In this document: positions 40,223-47,850 of the stretch, piece after piece | How positions within the stretch are numbered: the stretch's first letter is position 1 | Layout: every line of letters begins with the position of its first letter | NCBI GenBank assembly: GCA_964405325.1 | Contig: CAYONM010000007.1 | Coordinates: forward strand, 1-47,850 | Length of the DNA: 47,850 bases | Direction of reading: 5' to 3' | Source of the DNA: CAYONM01 sp964405325 | GTDB taxonomy: Bacteria; Planctomycetota; UBA11346 | Notes under the pieces: generated by a model | Database searches by the model: none | Seen by the model: only the letters and a program-made list of their open reading frames with translations | What the model was told of the DNA's origin: nothing | Translations under genes and position numbers: made by a program

Positions 40223-41968
40223 ATGCAGAGCCAGAACGTCGATGTCAAAGAACTGCTGCGCATCCTCTACAAGGAAGAGGAGGTCGACCAGAGTGTCGCC
40301 AATGTCATTTATAAAGAGATCAAGAAAAACGGTACCGATCTGATTGAGGCCTGTACCAGCAACGGTGTGCGCGAAGATGCGGTGCTGTACGCGCTGTCGG
40401 CCATGCATGGTTTGGAGTTGATCCAGCTGGATGGTATCGTGCTGCCGCCGCCGATCATCGAGCGGGTGCCGGCGCATGTCGCCAACAGCTATCGCATCAT
40501 CCCGGTGCGGCTGGATGGGGGAGTGCTGGTGATCGCCACTGCCGATCCCGATAATCTCGCGGCTTTGGATGATCTGAAATTCATGCTGGGTGTCACCGGC
40601 ATCAAACCGGGTTTGACCAGTGAAGGCGCCATCGATCGCGCCCTGGAGCTGTATTACCATCTCGACGAGACCGACGCCGCGATCGACGAACTGCTAACCA
40701 ACTATGGCAGCGAAGTCAGAGACGAGCTGGACACGGAAGCCTTCGATATCGGTAATTTCGATGATCTGCAGAATACCGATGTCGGTCAGTTGGCCGAGTC
40801 CGAAGCGGTGCGGAAACTACTCAATCTGATCCTGCTGACTGCGGTCAAAGCGCAGGCAGCCGATATCCATTTGGAGCCTTTTGAGGACAGCTTCAAGGTC
40901 CGCAACCGTATTGACGGCGTGTTGTACGAAATGCTGCCGGTTCCCAAGGAGCTGGCGCCGGCGCTGGTGGCTCGCGTCAAAGTGATGTCACATTTGGATA
41001 TTGCCGAGCGTCGCCTGCCCCAGGACGGCAAGATCAGTATCAATATCGGCAACAAGAGTATCGATCTGCGTGTGTCGACCCTGCCGACGATGTTCGGCGA
41101 ATCGGTGGTGATTCGTATCTTGGACCGGAGCGTGGTGTCCTTGGACTTGGACAAGATCGGCATGCCCGACCACGTTCTGGAGCATTTCCGCCGCGTGATC
41201 ACCAAACCCAATGGTATCGTGGTGGTGACGGGGCCCACTGGTTCGGGCAAGACCACTTCGCTGTACGCTGCGTTGAACGAAGCCAACGAGGAAAGCGTCA
41301 AGATCATCACCACCGAGGATCCCGTGGAATACGAGATCGATGGATTGGTGCAGGTGCCGATTGACGACGAGATCGGCAAGACCTTCTCCAAATGTCTGCG
41401 CTCCATTTTGCGTCAGGATCCGGACAAGATCCTGGTTGGTGAGGTGCGTGATATCGATACCGCTAAGATCGCCATCGAGGCCTCGCTGACTGGCCACATT
41501 GTCTTCACCACGCTGCATACCAACGACGCGCCCACGGCTATCACCCGCCTGATCGACATGGGTCTCGAGCCCTTTCTGATCGCCGCCACCCTGGATACGA
41601 TCCTGGCGCAGCGCCTGGTCCGCACCATCTGCGTCGAATGCAAGGCCGCCTATCAGCCGAGTGACGAAGAGATGATGATGCTCGGCATCAAGCCGGAAGA
41701 AGCCCACAATCAACGCTTCTATTACGGCAAGGGCTGCGATCGTTGCAAAGGCACCGGCTACAAGGGTCGGACCGCGGTGTTCGAGATGTTGACCATCACC
41801 GACGACGTTCGCGATCTGATTCTGAATAAATCCAGTTCCGGACATATACGTGCTACTGCCATGCGCAGCGGTATGACCAACTTGCGTGACGCCGGCGTAC
41901 AAAAGATATTCGCCGGTCTCACCACCATCGAGGAAGTGGTGCGTGAAACCATCGCCATGGACGACTGA
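40223..41968 (+). CDS. pilB: Type IV pilus assembly ATPase PilB/GspE
   Basis: A 581-residue extension ATPase. The N-terminal MshEN/GspE_N domain (about 1-150) is of the type that can bind c-di-GMP in some relatives. The catalytic half has ADIHLEPFEDSFKVRNRIDG near 210, Walker A GPTGSGKTT near 336, TEDPVEYEIDG near 363, Walker B DPDKILVGEVRD near 400, and TGHIVFTTLHTNDAP near 425. The zinc site is CVEC near 469 and CDRC near 505, the tetracysteine of PilB/GspE. AGGAG lies 8 nt before the ATG. It is between pilT and pilC in one operon. Confidence 0.94.
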   Translation: MQSQNVDVKELLRILYKEEEVDQSVANVIYKEIKKNGTDLIEACTSNGVREDAVLYALSAMHGLELIQLDGIVLPPPIIERVPAHVANSYRIIPVRLDGGVLVIATADPDNLAALDDLKFMLGVTGIKPGLTSEGAIDRALELYYHLDETDAAIDELLTNYGSEVRDELDTEAFDIGNFDDLQNTDVGQLAESEAVRKLLNLILLTAVKAQAADIHLEPFEDSFKVRNRIDGVLYEMLPVPKELAPALVARVKVMSHLDIAERRLPQDGKISINIGNKSIDLRVSTLPTMFGESVVIRILDRSVVSLDLDKIGMPDHVLEHFRRVITKPNGIVVVTGPTGSGKTTSLYAALNEANEESVKIITTEDPVEYEIDGLVQVPIDDEIGKTFSKCLRSILRQDPDKILVGEVRDIDTAKIAIEASLTGHIVFTTLHTNDAPTAITRLIDMGLEPFLIAATLDTILAQRLVRTICVECKAAYQPSDEEMMMLGIKPEEAHNQRFYYGKGCDRCKGTGYKGRTAVFEMLTITDDVRDLILNKSSSGHIRATAMRSGMTNLRDAGVQKIFAGLTTIEEVVRETIAMDD

Positions 41969-41981
41969 ATAGGGCCAGCAC

Positions 41982-43205
41982 ATGCCGCATTTCGACTATC
42001 GGGCGCTCAACCGCCAATCCAACAAAGAGGTCAAGGGCTCCATCGAAGCGCCCAATCAGGCCGAAGCCATTGCCAAGCTGAAAAAGGATGGCCTGCTGCC
42101 CATTGAGGTTCGTGCCGGTAAGGCCAAAAAGGCCGGCAGTGGCAGCAATGTCCTGTCGGGTCTTCTGGCCGGACGAGTCAGTGCTCAGCAGGTGACCGAT
42201 TTCACGCGTCAGCTGTCCACTCTGATCGATGCCGGCCTGCCCATTGTGCAGAGCCTGCAGATTCTCACCGACATGCAGCGTCCAGGCGGTTTCCATAATG
42301 CCATGAGTCAGGTTACCGAAGAGGTGCAGGGCGGCTCCATGCTCTCTGATGCCATGAGCCGGCATAAGCGGATCTGGGACGAGCTGTACACCAACATGGT
42401 GAAAGCCGGCGAATCCGCTGGTGCCCTGGAAACCGTGATGCGTCGCCTGGCGGAATTCCGCGAGAAGGCTCAGAAACTAAAGAAGCAGATGATTTCGGCC
42501 ATGGTCTATCCGGCGGCGGTGACCTTCATCGCGATTGCGATTCTGACTTTCATCATGCTCTTCATTGTGCCGCGCTTCACCAAGATCTTTGAGGATTTGG
42601 GCGTCCCCCTGCCGCCACCGACGGTCTTGCTGATCAATGCCTCCGGCTTTGTTGGCGGCTACTGGTGGGTGATCATCATCGGTGTGGTCGGTGCCGTTTA
42701 CGGTCTCAAGGCCTTGCGCGCCACTGAGGCTGGCGGTAACGCCATCGACCGGGTCGCCTTGCATGCGCCGGTGTTGGGTAATCTGATCAAGAAGAGTTCG
42801 GTAGCGCGTTTCACCCGCACCCTTGGCACCCTGGTCGCCTCGGGGGTCGGTTTTCTGGAAGCGCTGGAGATCACCCGTGGTGCAACGCCGAATATCGTGG
42901 TTCGCAACGCCATTGCCGATGTGCGCGATTCCGTGAAGGAGGGCGAAAGCATCAACGCGCCCCTGGCCCGTTCTGGCGTGTTCAACGACATTGTGGTCAA
43001 TATGATCAAGGTCGGTGAGGAGACCGGTGAGCTCGATAAAATGCTGTCCAAGATCGCTGACACCTACGACGAAGAGGTCGATGATGCCATTCAGGCGATG
43101 ATGAGCCTGTTGGAACCGGCCCTGATCGTGTTCATGGGTGGCGCGGTCGGCTTCATCGTGGTGGCCTTGTTCATGCCGCTGATCAAGGTGATCAGCTCGC
43201 TGTAG
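41982..43205 (+). CDS. pilC: Type IV pilus inner membrane platform protein PilC/GspF
   Basis: A 407-residue GspF-type protein. The N-terminal segment begins MPHFDYRALNRQSNKEVKG as in PilC. Two T2SSF domains each precede membrane helices: the first (about 65-190) with FTRQLSTLIDAGLPIVQSL, the second (about 270-395) with FTRTLGTLVASGVGFLEAL. Helices are near 172-195 (MVYPAAVTFIAIAILTFIMLF), 220-245 and 380-405. It anchors PilB and PilT at the membrane. No pilin, PilD or PilMNOPQ gene follows; a terminator does. Confidence 0.93.
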   Translation: MPHFDYRALNRQSNKEVKGSIEAPNQAEAIAKLKKDGLLPIEVRAGKAKKAGSGSNVLSGLLAGRVSAQQVTDFTRQLSTLIDAGLPIVQSLQILTDMQRPGGFHNAMSQVTEEVQGGSMLSDAMSRHKRIWDELYTNMVKAGESAGALETVMRRLAEFREKAQKLKKQMISAMVYPAAVTFIAIAILTFIMLFIVPRFTKIFEDLGVPLPPPTVLLINASGFVGGYWWVIIIGVVGAVYGLKALRATEAGGNAIDRVALHAPVLGNLIKKSSVARFTRTLGTLVASGVGFLEALEITRGATPNIVVRNAIADVRDSVKEGESINAPLARSGVFNDIVVNMIKVGEETGELDKMLSKIADTYDEEVDDAIQAMMSLLEPALIVFMGGAVGFIVVALFMPLIKVISSL

Positions 43206-43232
43206 ATGAAAGCGGTGGCTGCATCAGAACAC

Positions 43233-43260
43233 CCTCGACGGCTAGCCGTCGGGGATGTTT
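43233..43260 (+). terminator. Terminator of the pil operon
   Basis: CCTCGACGG (43233-43241) pairs with CCGTCGGGG (43246-43254; one G:T) around loop CTAG. ATGTTTTG follows. It lies 27 nt behind pilC and 9 nt before the convergent truD stop, so it may serve both strands. Confidence 0.75.
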
Positions 43261-43263
43261 TGT

Positions 43264-44361
43264 TCAATGCACGCGGCTATCGATCCCAAGTTCCTGGAGG
43301 AGAGTCGTGGCATAGGTGCCGGACGGTAGCACTGCGTGCAGCCAATATCCCTGATCGTCCGGTTCGAGTCGCAGCGCTTCCAGGGGTCGGATCACCAGTG
43401 CGCGACGTTCGCCAGGGCTCTGTAGGACCTGACCGGCTTCGAACCACGACCAGTCGACACCGGTGTTCGCCGACCAGGCTTGTTCCTCGTGCAGGCGCTG
43501 CGGCGATGGCTGCGGCATTTTTGGCCCCGGCATCGGTCCGGAGGGCAGGCAGTCGAGGCCAGTCGCGGGATCGTCGATCGGGATCGGCTTGCTGCCGCGT
43601 AAGCCGATATCGCCTGGGAGTAGCCGATGCGCGGTGCCGCATTCCTGCCGAGCGGCGAGGACGGCATTGAATACCGCGCTTTGCGCTGCCGAGGCCAGGA
43701 ATTTCCGCAGTGCCTCGCCGCCAGCGCGCAGCGCGGTGTCGGCATCATCGGCGTCGCGCTTCAATTGTCGGAGGACGCCGGCGGCCAGATCCTGGCGGCC
43801 ACGTTTCGGCAGCGGCTGACCGAAATCCCAGTCCGGCCCCAGCAAATGTTGGCAGCAGCCACGGCTATCCCCTTGTGCCCAGCAGATGGCGGCGGCGAGG
43901 GTGCTGCCCTGTCGGCCAAAGCGTTGCGCGCCGTAGGCATTGGTCAGGCCTTCGCTGTCGATTCGCCGACAGGTTTCCTGCAGGGCCTCGTCGCAGCCAT
44001 CCAGCCCCAGCCGGAAGCGATTGCCGTACAGATGTCCGAGTCGCAATTTATTGCCGTGACGGGAATGTTGCAGGATTCGGATGCCAGGCCCCTCCAGGGC
44101 TTGCAACCAGGACTCGTCGTTCTGCCCCGGCAGGTGCACGCTGAACCATTGTCGGGTGATGGCCTGCTTGTCCTTACGACCGGCAAAACCGATCGCCGAC
44201 CGTTTCACCCCGGCCGCGCGTGCCAGCGTGTGGGTGAGTGCATCGGTGGTCAGTCCGGTTTTTTCGATCAGCAGGTAGGCGTGTTCGCCCTGGCCGCAGG
44301 GGCTGTATTTGGGAATTTCTTCGACCCGAAAACATTCACAGCCGGCTCGTAGCGCGATCAT
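43264..44361 (-). CDS. truD: tRNA pseudouridine(13) synthase TruD
   Basis: A 365-residue TruD. This family isomerises U13 in the D arm of tRNA-Glu and others. FRVEEIP near residue 11 and EHAYLLIEKTGLTTD are the conserved N-terminal elements. GFAGRKDKQAITRQWFSV contains the nucleophile Asp64 in KD. NAYGAQRFGRQG near 150 is the N-x-x-G-x-QRFG motif, and the TRUD insertion domain spans about 155-290. Its start overlaps the aminotransferase stop by 4 nt, so the two are coupled on the minus strand. Confidence 0.94.
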   Translation of the reverse strand: MIALRAGCECFRVEEIPKYSPCGQGEHAYLLIEKTGLTTDALTHTLARAAGVKRSAIGFAGRKDKQAITRQWFSVHLPGQNDESWLQALEGPGIRILQHSRHGNKLRLGHLYGNRFRLGLDGCDEALQETCRRIDSEGLTNAYGAQRFGRQGSTLAAAICWAQGDSRGCCQHLLGPDWDFGQPLPKRGRQDLAAGVLRQLKRDADDADTALRAGGEALRKFLASAAQSAVFNAVLAARQECGTAHRLLPGDIGLRGSKPIPIDDPATGLDCLPSGPMPGPKMPQPSPQRLHEEQAWSANTGVDWSWFEAGQVLQSPGERRALVIRPLEALRLEPDDQGYWLHAVLPSGTYATTLLQELGIDSRVH

Positions 44362-45221
44362 TGCGCAGCCTCGGCATCCAGCCGGGCTTGCCGCACGCAG
44401 TGGCGATGAAAATCCGGCCCCAGGCGCTGGGCCCAGGGGCCAGGTCGACCCTTGCCGATCGGGTGGCCATCCAAAGATACGACCGGCACCAGTTCCCGGA
44501 TGGAACTGGTGATCCAGACTTCCTCGGCGGCCAGCAGATCGTCCAGGTAGATCGCGGCACTCTGCCAGCCAAGGCCAGCGGCTTCGGCCCGTTCCCGCAA
44601 TAATTGTTTGGTAATGCCGGCCAGGCAGCGGGAGGTGGGCTCCACCACACGGTTATTGCGTAGCAGCAAAACGTTGGAGGTGACGCCTTCGTGGACCAGG
44701 CCGTCCTCATCGACGTAGATGGCCTCGCTGGCACCATCCTTGGCGGCGGCCTGCATGCCGTGTTGTCCAGACAGATAATTGGTGGTCTTCAATTCCGGCA
44801 GCAGTCGCTGACCGGTAAAACTGACAACGCTGATGCCGTTCTGGTAATGCTCGGCGGGCATGGTTTTCAGGGCTCGGGCAATGATCACCCAGGTGGGATT
44901 TTCGGCGCCGAAGAGACCATTGGTATTCCGGCCGGGTGTTGCGATGAAGTTGATCCGACAGTCGCGTAGGTTTCCGGTCTCAAGCAGCATCCTGATCTGT
45001 TGTCGCACCGTCTGCTCATCGTGCAGCGCATCGAGCCCAAAGGCGCGGGTGCAGGTCCACAGCCGCGCCAGGTGTGCGTGCAGGGCATGCGGGTGGCCAT
45101 CGTAGGTCCGCAGACTCTCGAAAGCGGCCATGCCGCGGAGAAACCCCAGGTCAAACACCGACACCTTCGCATCCGTGGCGGTCACTGCCTGGTCATCGAT
45201 CCACACCATTTCTTGCATCAT
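44358..45221 (-). CDS. PLP-dependent class IV aminotransferase
   Basis: A 287-residue fold-type IV enzyme, the family of branched-chain aminotransferase (IlvE), D-amino acid aminotransferase and aminodeoxychorismate lyase (PabC). WIDDQAVTATDAKVSVFDLGFLRGMAAFESL opens it, the catalytic Lys lies in PELKTTNYLSGQ near residue 143, and ASEAIYVDEDGLVHEGVTSNVLLL is the conserved Glu/Ser-Asn segment for the cofactor. The sequence alone does not decide among the three activities; the NYLSGQ after Lys leans to an amino-acid aminotransferase. ATG 45221 is used because upstream frame belongs to the remnant behind it; the Shine-Dalgarno is poor. Confidence 0.9.
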   Translation of the reverse strand: MMQEMVWIDDQAVTATDAKVSVFDLGFLRGMAAFESLRTYDGHPHALHAHLARLWTCTRAFGLDALHDEQTVRQQIRMLLETGNLRDCRINFIATPGRNTNGLFGAENPTWVIIARALKTMPAEHYQNGISVVSFTGQRLLPELKTTNYLSGQHGMQAAAKDGASEAIYVDEDGLVHEGVTSNVLLLRNNRVVEPTSRCLAGITKQLLRERAEAAGLGWQSAAIYLDDLLAAEEVWITSSIRELVPVVSLDGHPIGKGRPGPWAQRLGPDFHRHCVRQARLDAEAAQ

Positions 45222-45247
45222 GACAGGGAGTGTCCGGGTTCGCGGGC

Positions 45248-45448
45248 CTAGCCAAGGGGTTCCCCTGGCACCGGGTATGACCGTAACAGGTGTTCGCCGA
45301 GCGGCTGCTTGGTGTGGTTGCCATGCAAGCGGCCGTAATGATCGCTGGTGCCACCTTCGGTATCGATATCGCTCCACCAGAGAGCCCAGGTCAGGCCGCC
45401 ATCGCCGGTACGCCACCAGCCGCTGAGGCCTTCGCGATTATTTATTGT
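45248..45448 (-). pseudogene. C-terminal remnant of an unidentified gene
   Basis: About 66 codons with strongly coding-like composition read GLSGWWRTGDGGLTWALWWSDIDT and HYGRLHGNHTKQPLGEHLLR before a TAG. A stop codon lies in frame just upstream (TGA at 45449-45451) and there is no start codon, so this is the tail of a gene whose 5' part is gone. I cannot name the family; Trp-rich, Gly-rich sequence suggests a carbohydrate-active or beta-sandwich protein. It lies between the GldG-like gene and the aminotransferase on the same strand. Confidence 0.45.
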
Positions 45449-45484
45449 TCAGTTCGGCGGTGTCATATGGATGGCGGCATGCAT

Positions 45485-47014
45485 TCAGCGGCGTTCCCAC
45501 CACGCCAGCATCGCTCCACCCAGGCACAGACAGGGGCACACCACCACCAGCATCGCCAGGATCCACCACATGACCTCGTCCGAAGCATTGACCCGCAGCG
45601 TCTGGATGTCCGCTGGCGGGATGCGGTCGCTGGCCTGGCGGCGGCTCAGCCAGCTGATGCTGTCCAGTAGGAGCAATTCATTACTGAAGGTGCGTTGTTC
45701 CAGGACTGGATTAGCGGCCGCATCGCGGCTGCCCCACAGCAGTAGGCGGGCGCCACGGTCGGGCCGGACACTGTCGGGATGCGGGACGTAATCCATGGCC
45801 GCGGCCAGGACATAGGGCCGGGCGCGGCTCTGATCCGGGTCTGGTGGTCGCCACGCGCCGGGCGCCACGAGCCAGGCTTCAGTCGATGCGATTTTCAGCA
45901 GGATGCGCGGTTGAAAGGCTGGTGTGCCGTGTGTCTGGAAACGCTGGGCCAGGTTGGGCAGACGCGGCAGCCATTCCTGCGGCAGCACGGGAATGATGCG
46001 GGTGCTCTGGGGTGAGAGCACGCTGCGGCCACTGGCAGCGCTGCGGCCACTCGGTTCATCCGGTGAAATATGTCGTTTTTCCAGTAGCAGGCGGTCGAAA
46101 CGCTGTCGTTGGCCGACCAGTGCAGCGGTGGCCGAATGCACCTGCAATACCGGGTCGCTGGCTACCTGATCCTGAAACAGTCGTGTTGGGTCCTGGCCCA
46201 GGCCGCTGGGAATGCCGCCAGCCACCAACAGCCCGCGCCAGCGCAGTAGCTGCGCCAGATCATCTGGACAGCGATGATCTGCCAGCACCAGGCCAGCGCC
46301 GCCATCACGTAGATGCAACCGGAAGGCAGCCAAACTAGCCTGGCCGAGATCGGCGGTGGCACCAGCGATCACCACCACCGCATCGGCGGGAAAACTGCCG
46401 TGTCGAGCCAGCTTGCGTTCGTCCCAGGGCGCCACCTGAAAACCGGCCAGGCGCAAGGCCTGCGCCCAATTCTGGCAACCATCACTACCGCTGGCGGTGG
46501 GGTCCAGCTCGCCATGGCCTTGCAGGAAAATGACCGGCGGTGCGTCGCTGCGCGCCAGGGCCAGCAGCGCGGCGCCGATATCTCGTTGCAGCAGATAAGG
46601 CGTGTCGCGCCCGAGCGGAATGCGCTGGGCGCGATCACCGCGGATCAGATAAATGCTGAAAGGCAGGGTCATGCCAAGCACTGGTTCCAGGGCGACCAGC
46701 TCGGGCCGGTCCAGTTCCGGATCCAGGCTCTGATAATCGATCACGGGGTTGGTGTCGGCCATCAGTTTCAGACTGTTGGCGATATCCGCGATCAGACCGC
46801 CGCTGGTCTGGGGCCAGATGCCGACCAGGTGCACCGGCTCAGACTGCGCCTGCAGCACCGTGTGCAGCTCCGGGTGCAGGCTGAAACGGCCAGCATAAGA
46901 CCAGTCCAGCCGCAGCTCGGATTTGTAGGCAGCGATCACCGCCACGACCAGTACCGCCAGCACCAACAGGCTGGTGGCGCCCAGGCTGTGCCATCGTCCT
47001 GCGCGCTCAGCCAT
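45485..47014 (-). CDS. GldG-like ABC transporter auxiliary protein
   Basis: A 509-residue membrane protein of the GldG / ABC-type transport auxiliary class (COG3225). One N-terminal helix (LLVLAVLVVAVIAAY) is followed by a large extracytoplasmic domain: RLDWSYAGRFSLHPELHTVL is the characteristic opening, then DYQSLDPELDRPEL, IFLQGHGELDP and further GldG-like segments. A C-terminal helix (WWILAMLVVVCPCLCLGGAML) anchors it. The function in non-gliding bacteria is unknown. ATG 47014 overlaps the end of the permease gene by 8 nt; a start at 47065 would overlap it further. Confidence 0.8.
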   Translation of the reverse strand: MAERAGRWHSLGATSLLVLAVLVVAVIAAYKSELRLDWSYAGRFSLHPELHTVLQAQSEPVHLVGIWPQTSGGLIADIANSLKLMADTNPVIDYQSLDPELDRPELVALEPVLGMTLPFSIYLIRGDRAQRIPLGRDTPYLLQRDIGAALLALARSDAPPVIFLQGHGELDPTASGSDGCQNWAQALRLAGFQVAPWDERKLARHGSFPADAVVVIAGATADLGQASLAAFRLHLRDGGAGLVLADHRCPDDLAQLLRWRGLLVAGGIPSGLGQDPTRLFQDQVASDPVLQVHSATAALVGQRQRFDRLLLEKRHISPDEPSGRSAASGRSVLSPQSTRIIPVLPQEWLPRLPNLAQRFQTHGTPAFQPRILLKIASTEAWLVAPGAWRPPDPDQSRARPYVLAAAMDYVPHPDSVRPDRGARLLLWGSRDAAANPVLEQRTFSNELLLLDSISWLSRRQASDRIPPADIQTLRVNASDEVMWWILAMLVVVCPCLCLGGAMLAWWERR

Positions 47015-47741
47015 GGAGCCGTCTCGCGCGTAGGGCCGTGTGGGTGGCCAGCAGGCCGATGCCACAGGCGGCTAGCAGCCAGGTGATGTGACCGAGGCGG
47101 AGGTCGCCCTCGATGCAAGCGCGGACTCGGATGCCGATGCCGAACAGCCAGCCCAACTGACCCAGCACCGGGTCGTCCAGATTGGCGAGGATGCTGAACA
47201 GCTGCAGCACGAACAAGGCGCCGAAGCTCAGTACATAGGCCGCCATCGGCGATTCCACCAGCAGGCTGATCCCATTGCCGATTGCCGCCAGCACCGCGAC
47301 ATACAACACCAGGCCCAGGTAGCCACCCAGCAACTGCACGCCACCAGGATCAGAGATAAACCACAGGGCCACCACCTGCACCAGACTGGCGGCCACCAAG
47401 CTGAGCAACATGCCCCAGGAGGCGAGAAATTTACCCACGACAATCTGCCAGTCGGGTACCGGGCAGGCGAACAACAGCGGCAGGCTCTGTTGTTGTCGTT
47501 CGCCGGCAAAGGCGCCCATGGTGATGGCTGGGGCCAACACCAGCAGCAGCCAGATTCCGGTGCTCTGTGCACCGACGAACAGTGGCACGGTGCTGCCTTG
47601 TTCGCGGGCCGGCACGAGGCCGAACTGGTAGAAGACGAAGCTGGTCAGGGCCAGCCAGACCGCCAGCACCAGCCACGCGAGTGGGGTGCTGAAATAATGT
47701 CCGAGGTCGCGTCGGGCGATGGCGAGCAATGGCAGATGCAC
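47007..47741 (-). CDS. GldF-like ABC-2 transporter permease
   Basis: A 244-residue permease with six hydrophobic helices, among them LAWLVLAVWLALTSFVFYQFG, IWLLLVLAPAITMGAFAGERQ, LSLVAASLVQVVALWF and LLAACGIGLLATHTAL. FAGERQQQSLPLLFACPV is the ABC-2 cytosolic motif with the ER pair before the coupling helix. The start is uncertain: GTG 47741 (VHLPLLAIARRDL) fits the family, and the frame extends to a TTG at 47810. The ATP-binding subunit would be expected immediately upstream; its 3' end probably falls in the last bases of the window (47742-47850), where two candidate stops exist. Confidence 0.83.
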   Translation of the reverse strand: MHLPLLAIARRDLGHYFSTPLAWLVLAVWLALTSFVFYQFGLVPAREQGSTVPLFVGAQSTGIWLLLVLAPAITMGAFAGERQQQSLPLLFACPVPDWQIVVGKFLASWGMLLSLVAASLVQVVALWFISDPGGVQLLGGYLGLVLYVAVLAAIGNGISLLVESPMAAYVLSFGALFVLQLFSILANLDDPVLGQLGWLFGIGIRVRACIEGDLRLGHITWLLAACGIGLLATHTALRARRLHG

Positions 47742-47850
47742 AGGGCAACAGGTAGTCGAGGCGGCGCCTTTGTAAAGCTGGACAGGTCCTGCAGAGCCAG
47801 GGCCGCTCAAAGCTCTGAGGTCGGCAGGCGCTCATTGCTCCAAGAGGAGG

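Overview
The window looks like a piece of a GC-rich Gram-negative bacterial chromosome. Genes are dense, overlapping stops and starts are common, and both tRNAs carry an encoded CCA. Some content suggests a bacterium with PVC-like or similar environmental affinities: a Ser/Thr kinase fused to leucine-rich repeats and a C-type-lectin-like domain, a sulfatase remnant beside an AraC-type regulator, ole hydrocarbon genes, and Gfo/Idh/MocA and SDR sugar enzymes under AraC control. No rRNA or marker gene fixes the phylum, so this placement is only a weak inference.

Layout. 0.3-8.2 kb (mostly +): tRNA-Ser(CGA) on the minus strand, then a PilZ protein, mfd, rpsU, birA, hflX, an AAG-type DNA glycosylase and two small unknown genes, closed by a 20-bp-stem terminator. 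8.2-13.2 kb: an SH3-domain exported protein (minus), two unknown plus-strand genes, and the citramalate synthase gene cimA. cimA is preceded by what reads as a complete isoleucine attenuator: an 18-codon leader peptide with five Ile codons, mutually exclusive 1:2, 2:3 and 3:4 pairings, and a terminator ending 17 nt before the start codon. 13.2-15.5 kb: a stretch of gene fragments (DUF3686-type ATPase piece, sulfatase C-terminal part, AraC C-terminal part, a putative beta-helix fragment, and the end of a sugar ABC permease). 15.5-19.2 kb: a periplasmic sugar-binding-type protein overlapping a hybrid sensor kinase. 19.4-23.8 kb: aldo/keto reductase, methyltransferase, HAD-Nudix fusion and a NeuB/PseI-type nonulosonate synthase, with a 137-bp MITE-like palindrome in the last gap. 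24.0-27.0 kb: a Gfo/Idh/MocA oxidoreductase and an SDR divergent from an AraC regulator. 27.2-32.0 kb: the 1294-residue kinase-LRR-lectin protein divergent from a second AraC regulator. 32.1-36.3 kb (minus): a tightly overlapping oleB-oleC-oleD-phosphopantetheinyl transferase operon without oleA. 36.4-38.7 kb: tRNA-Arg(UCU), a small unknown gene, a TVP38-type membrane protein and a histidine phosphatase. 39.1-43.2 kb: pilT-pilB-pilC behind a structured leader with a terminator-like hairpin. 43.3-47.8 kb (minus): truD, a class IV aminotransferase, a small coding remnant, and GldG-like and GldF-like ABC transporter parts, with the ATPase presumably just beyond the window.

Intergenic elements include three diverged copies of a GC-rich repeat, the palindromic element, several strong terminators, and a short element with CTCTGTGGTT ends. 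The most testable new items are the cimA attenuator, the collapsed divergent sulfatase/AraC pair, the oleBCD-PPTase operon, the kinase-LRR-lectin fusion and the pilT leader.
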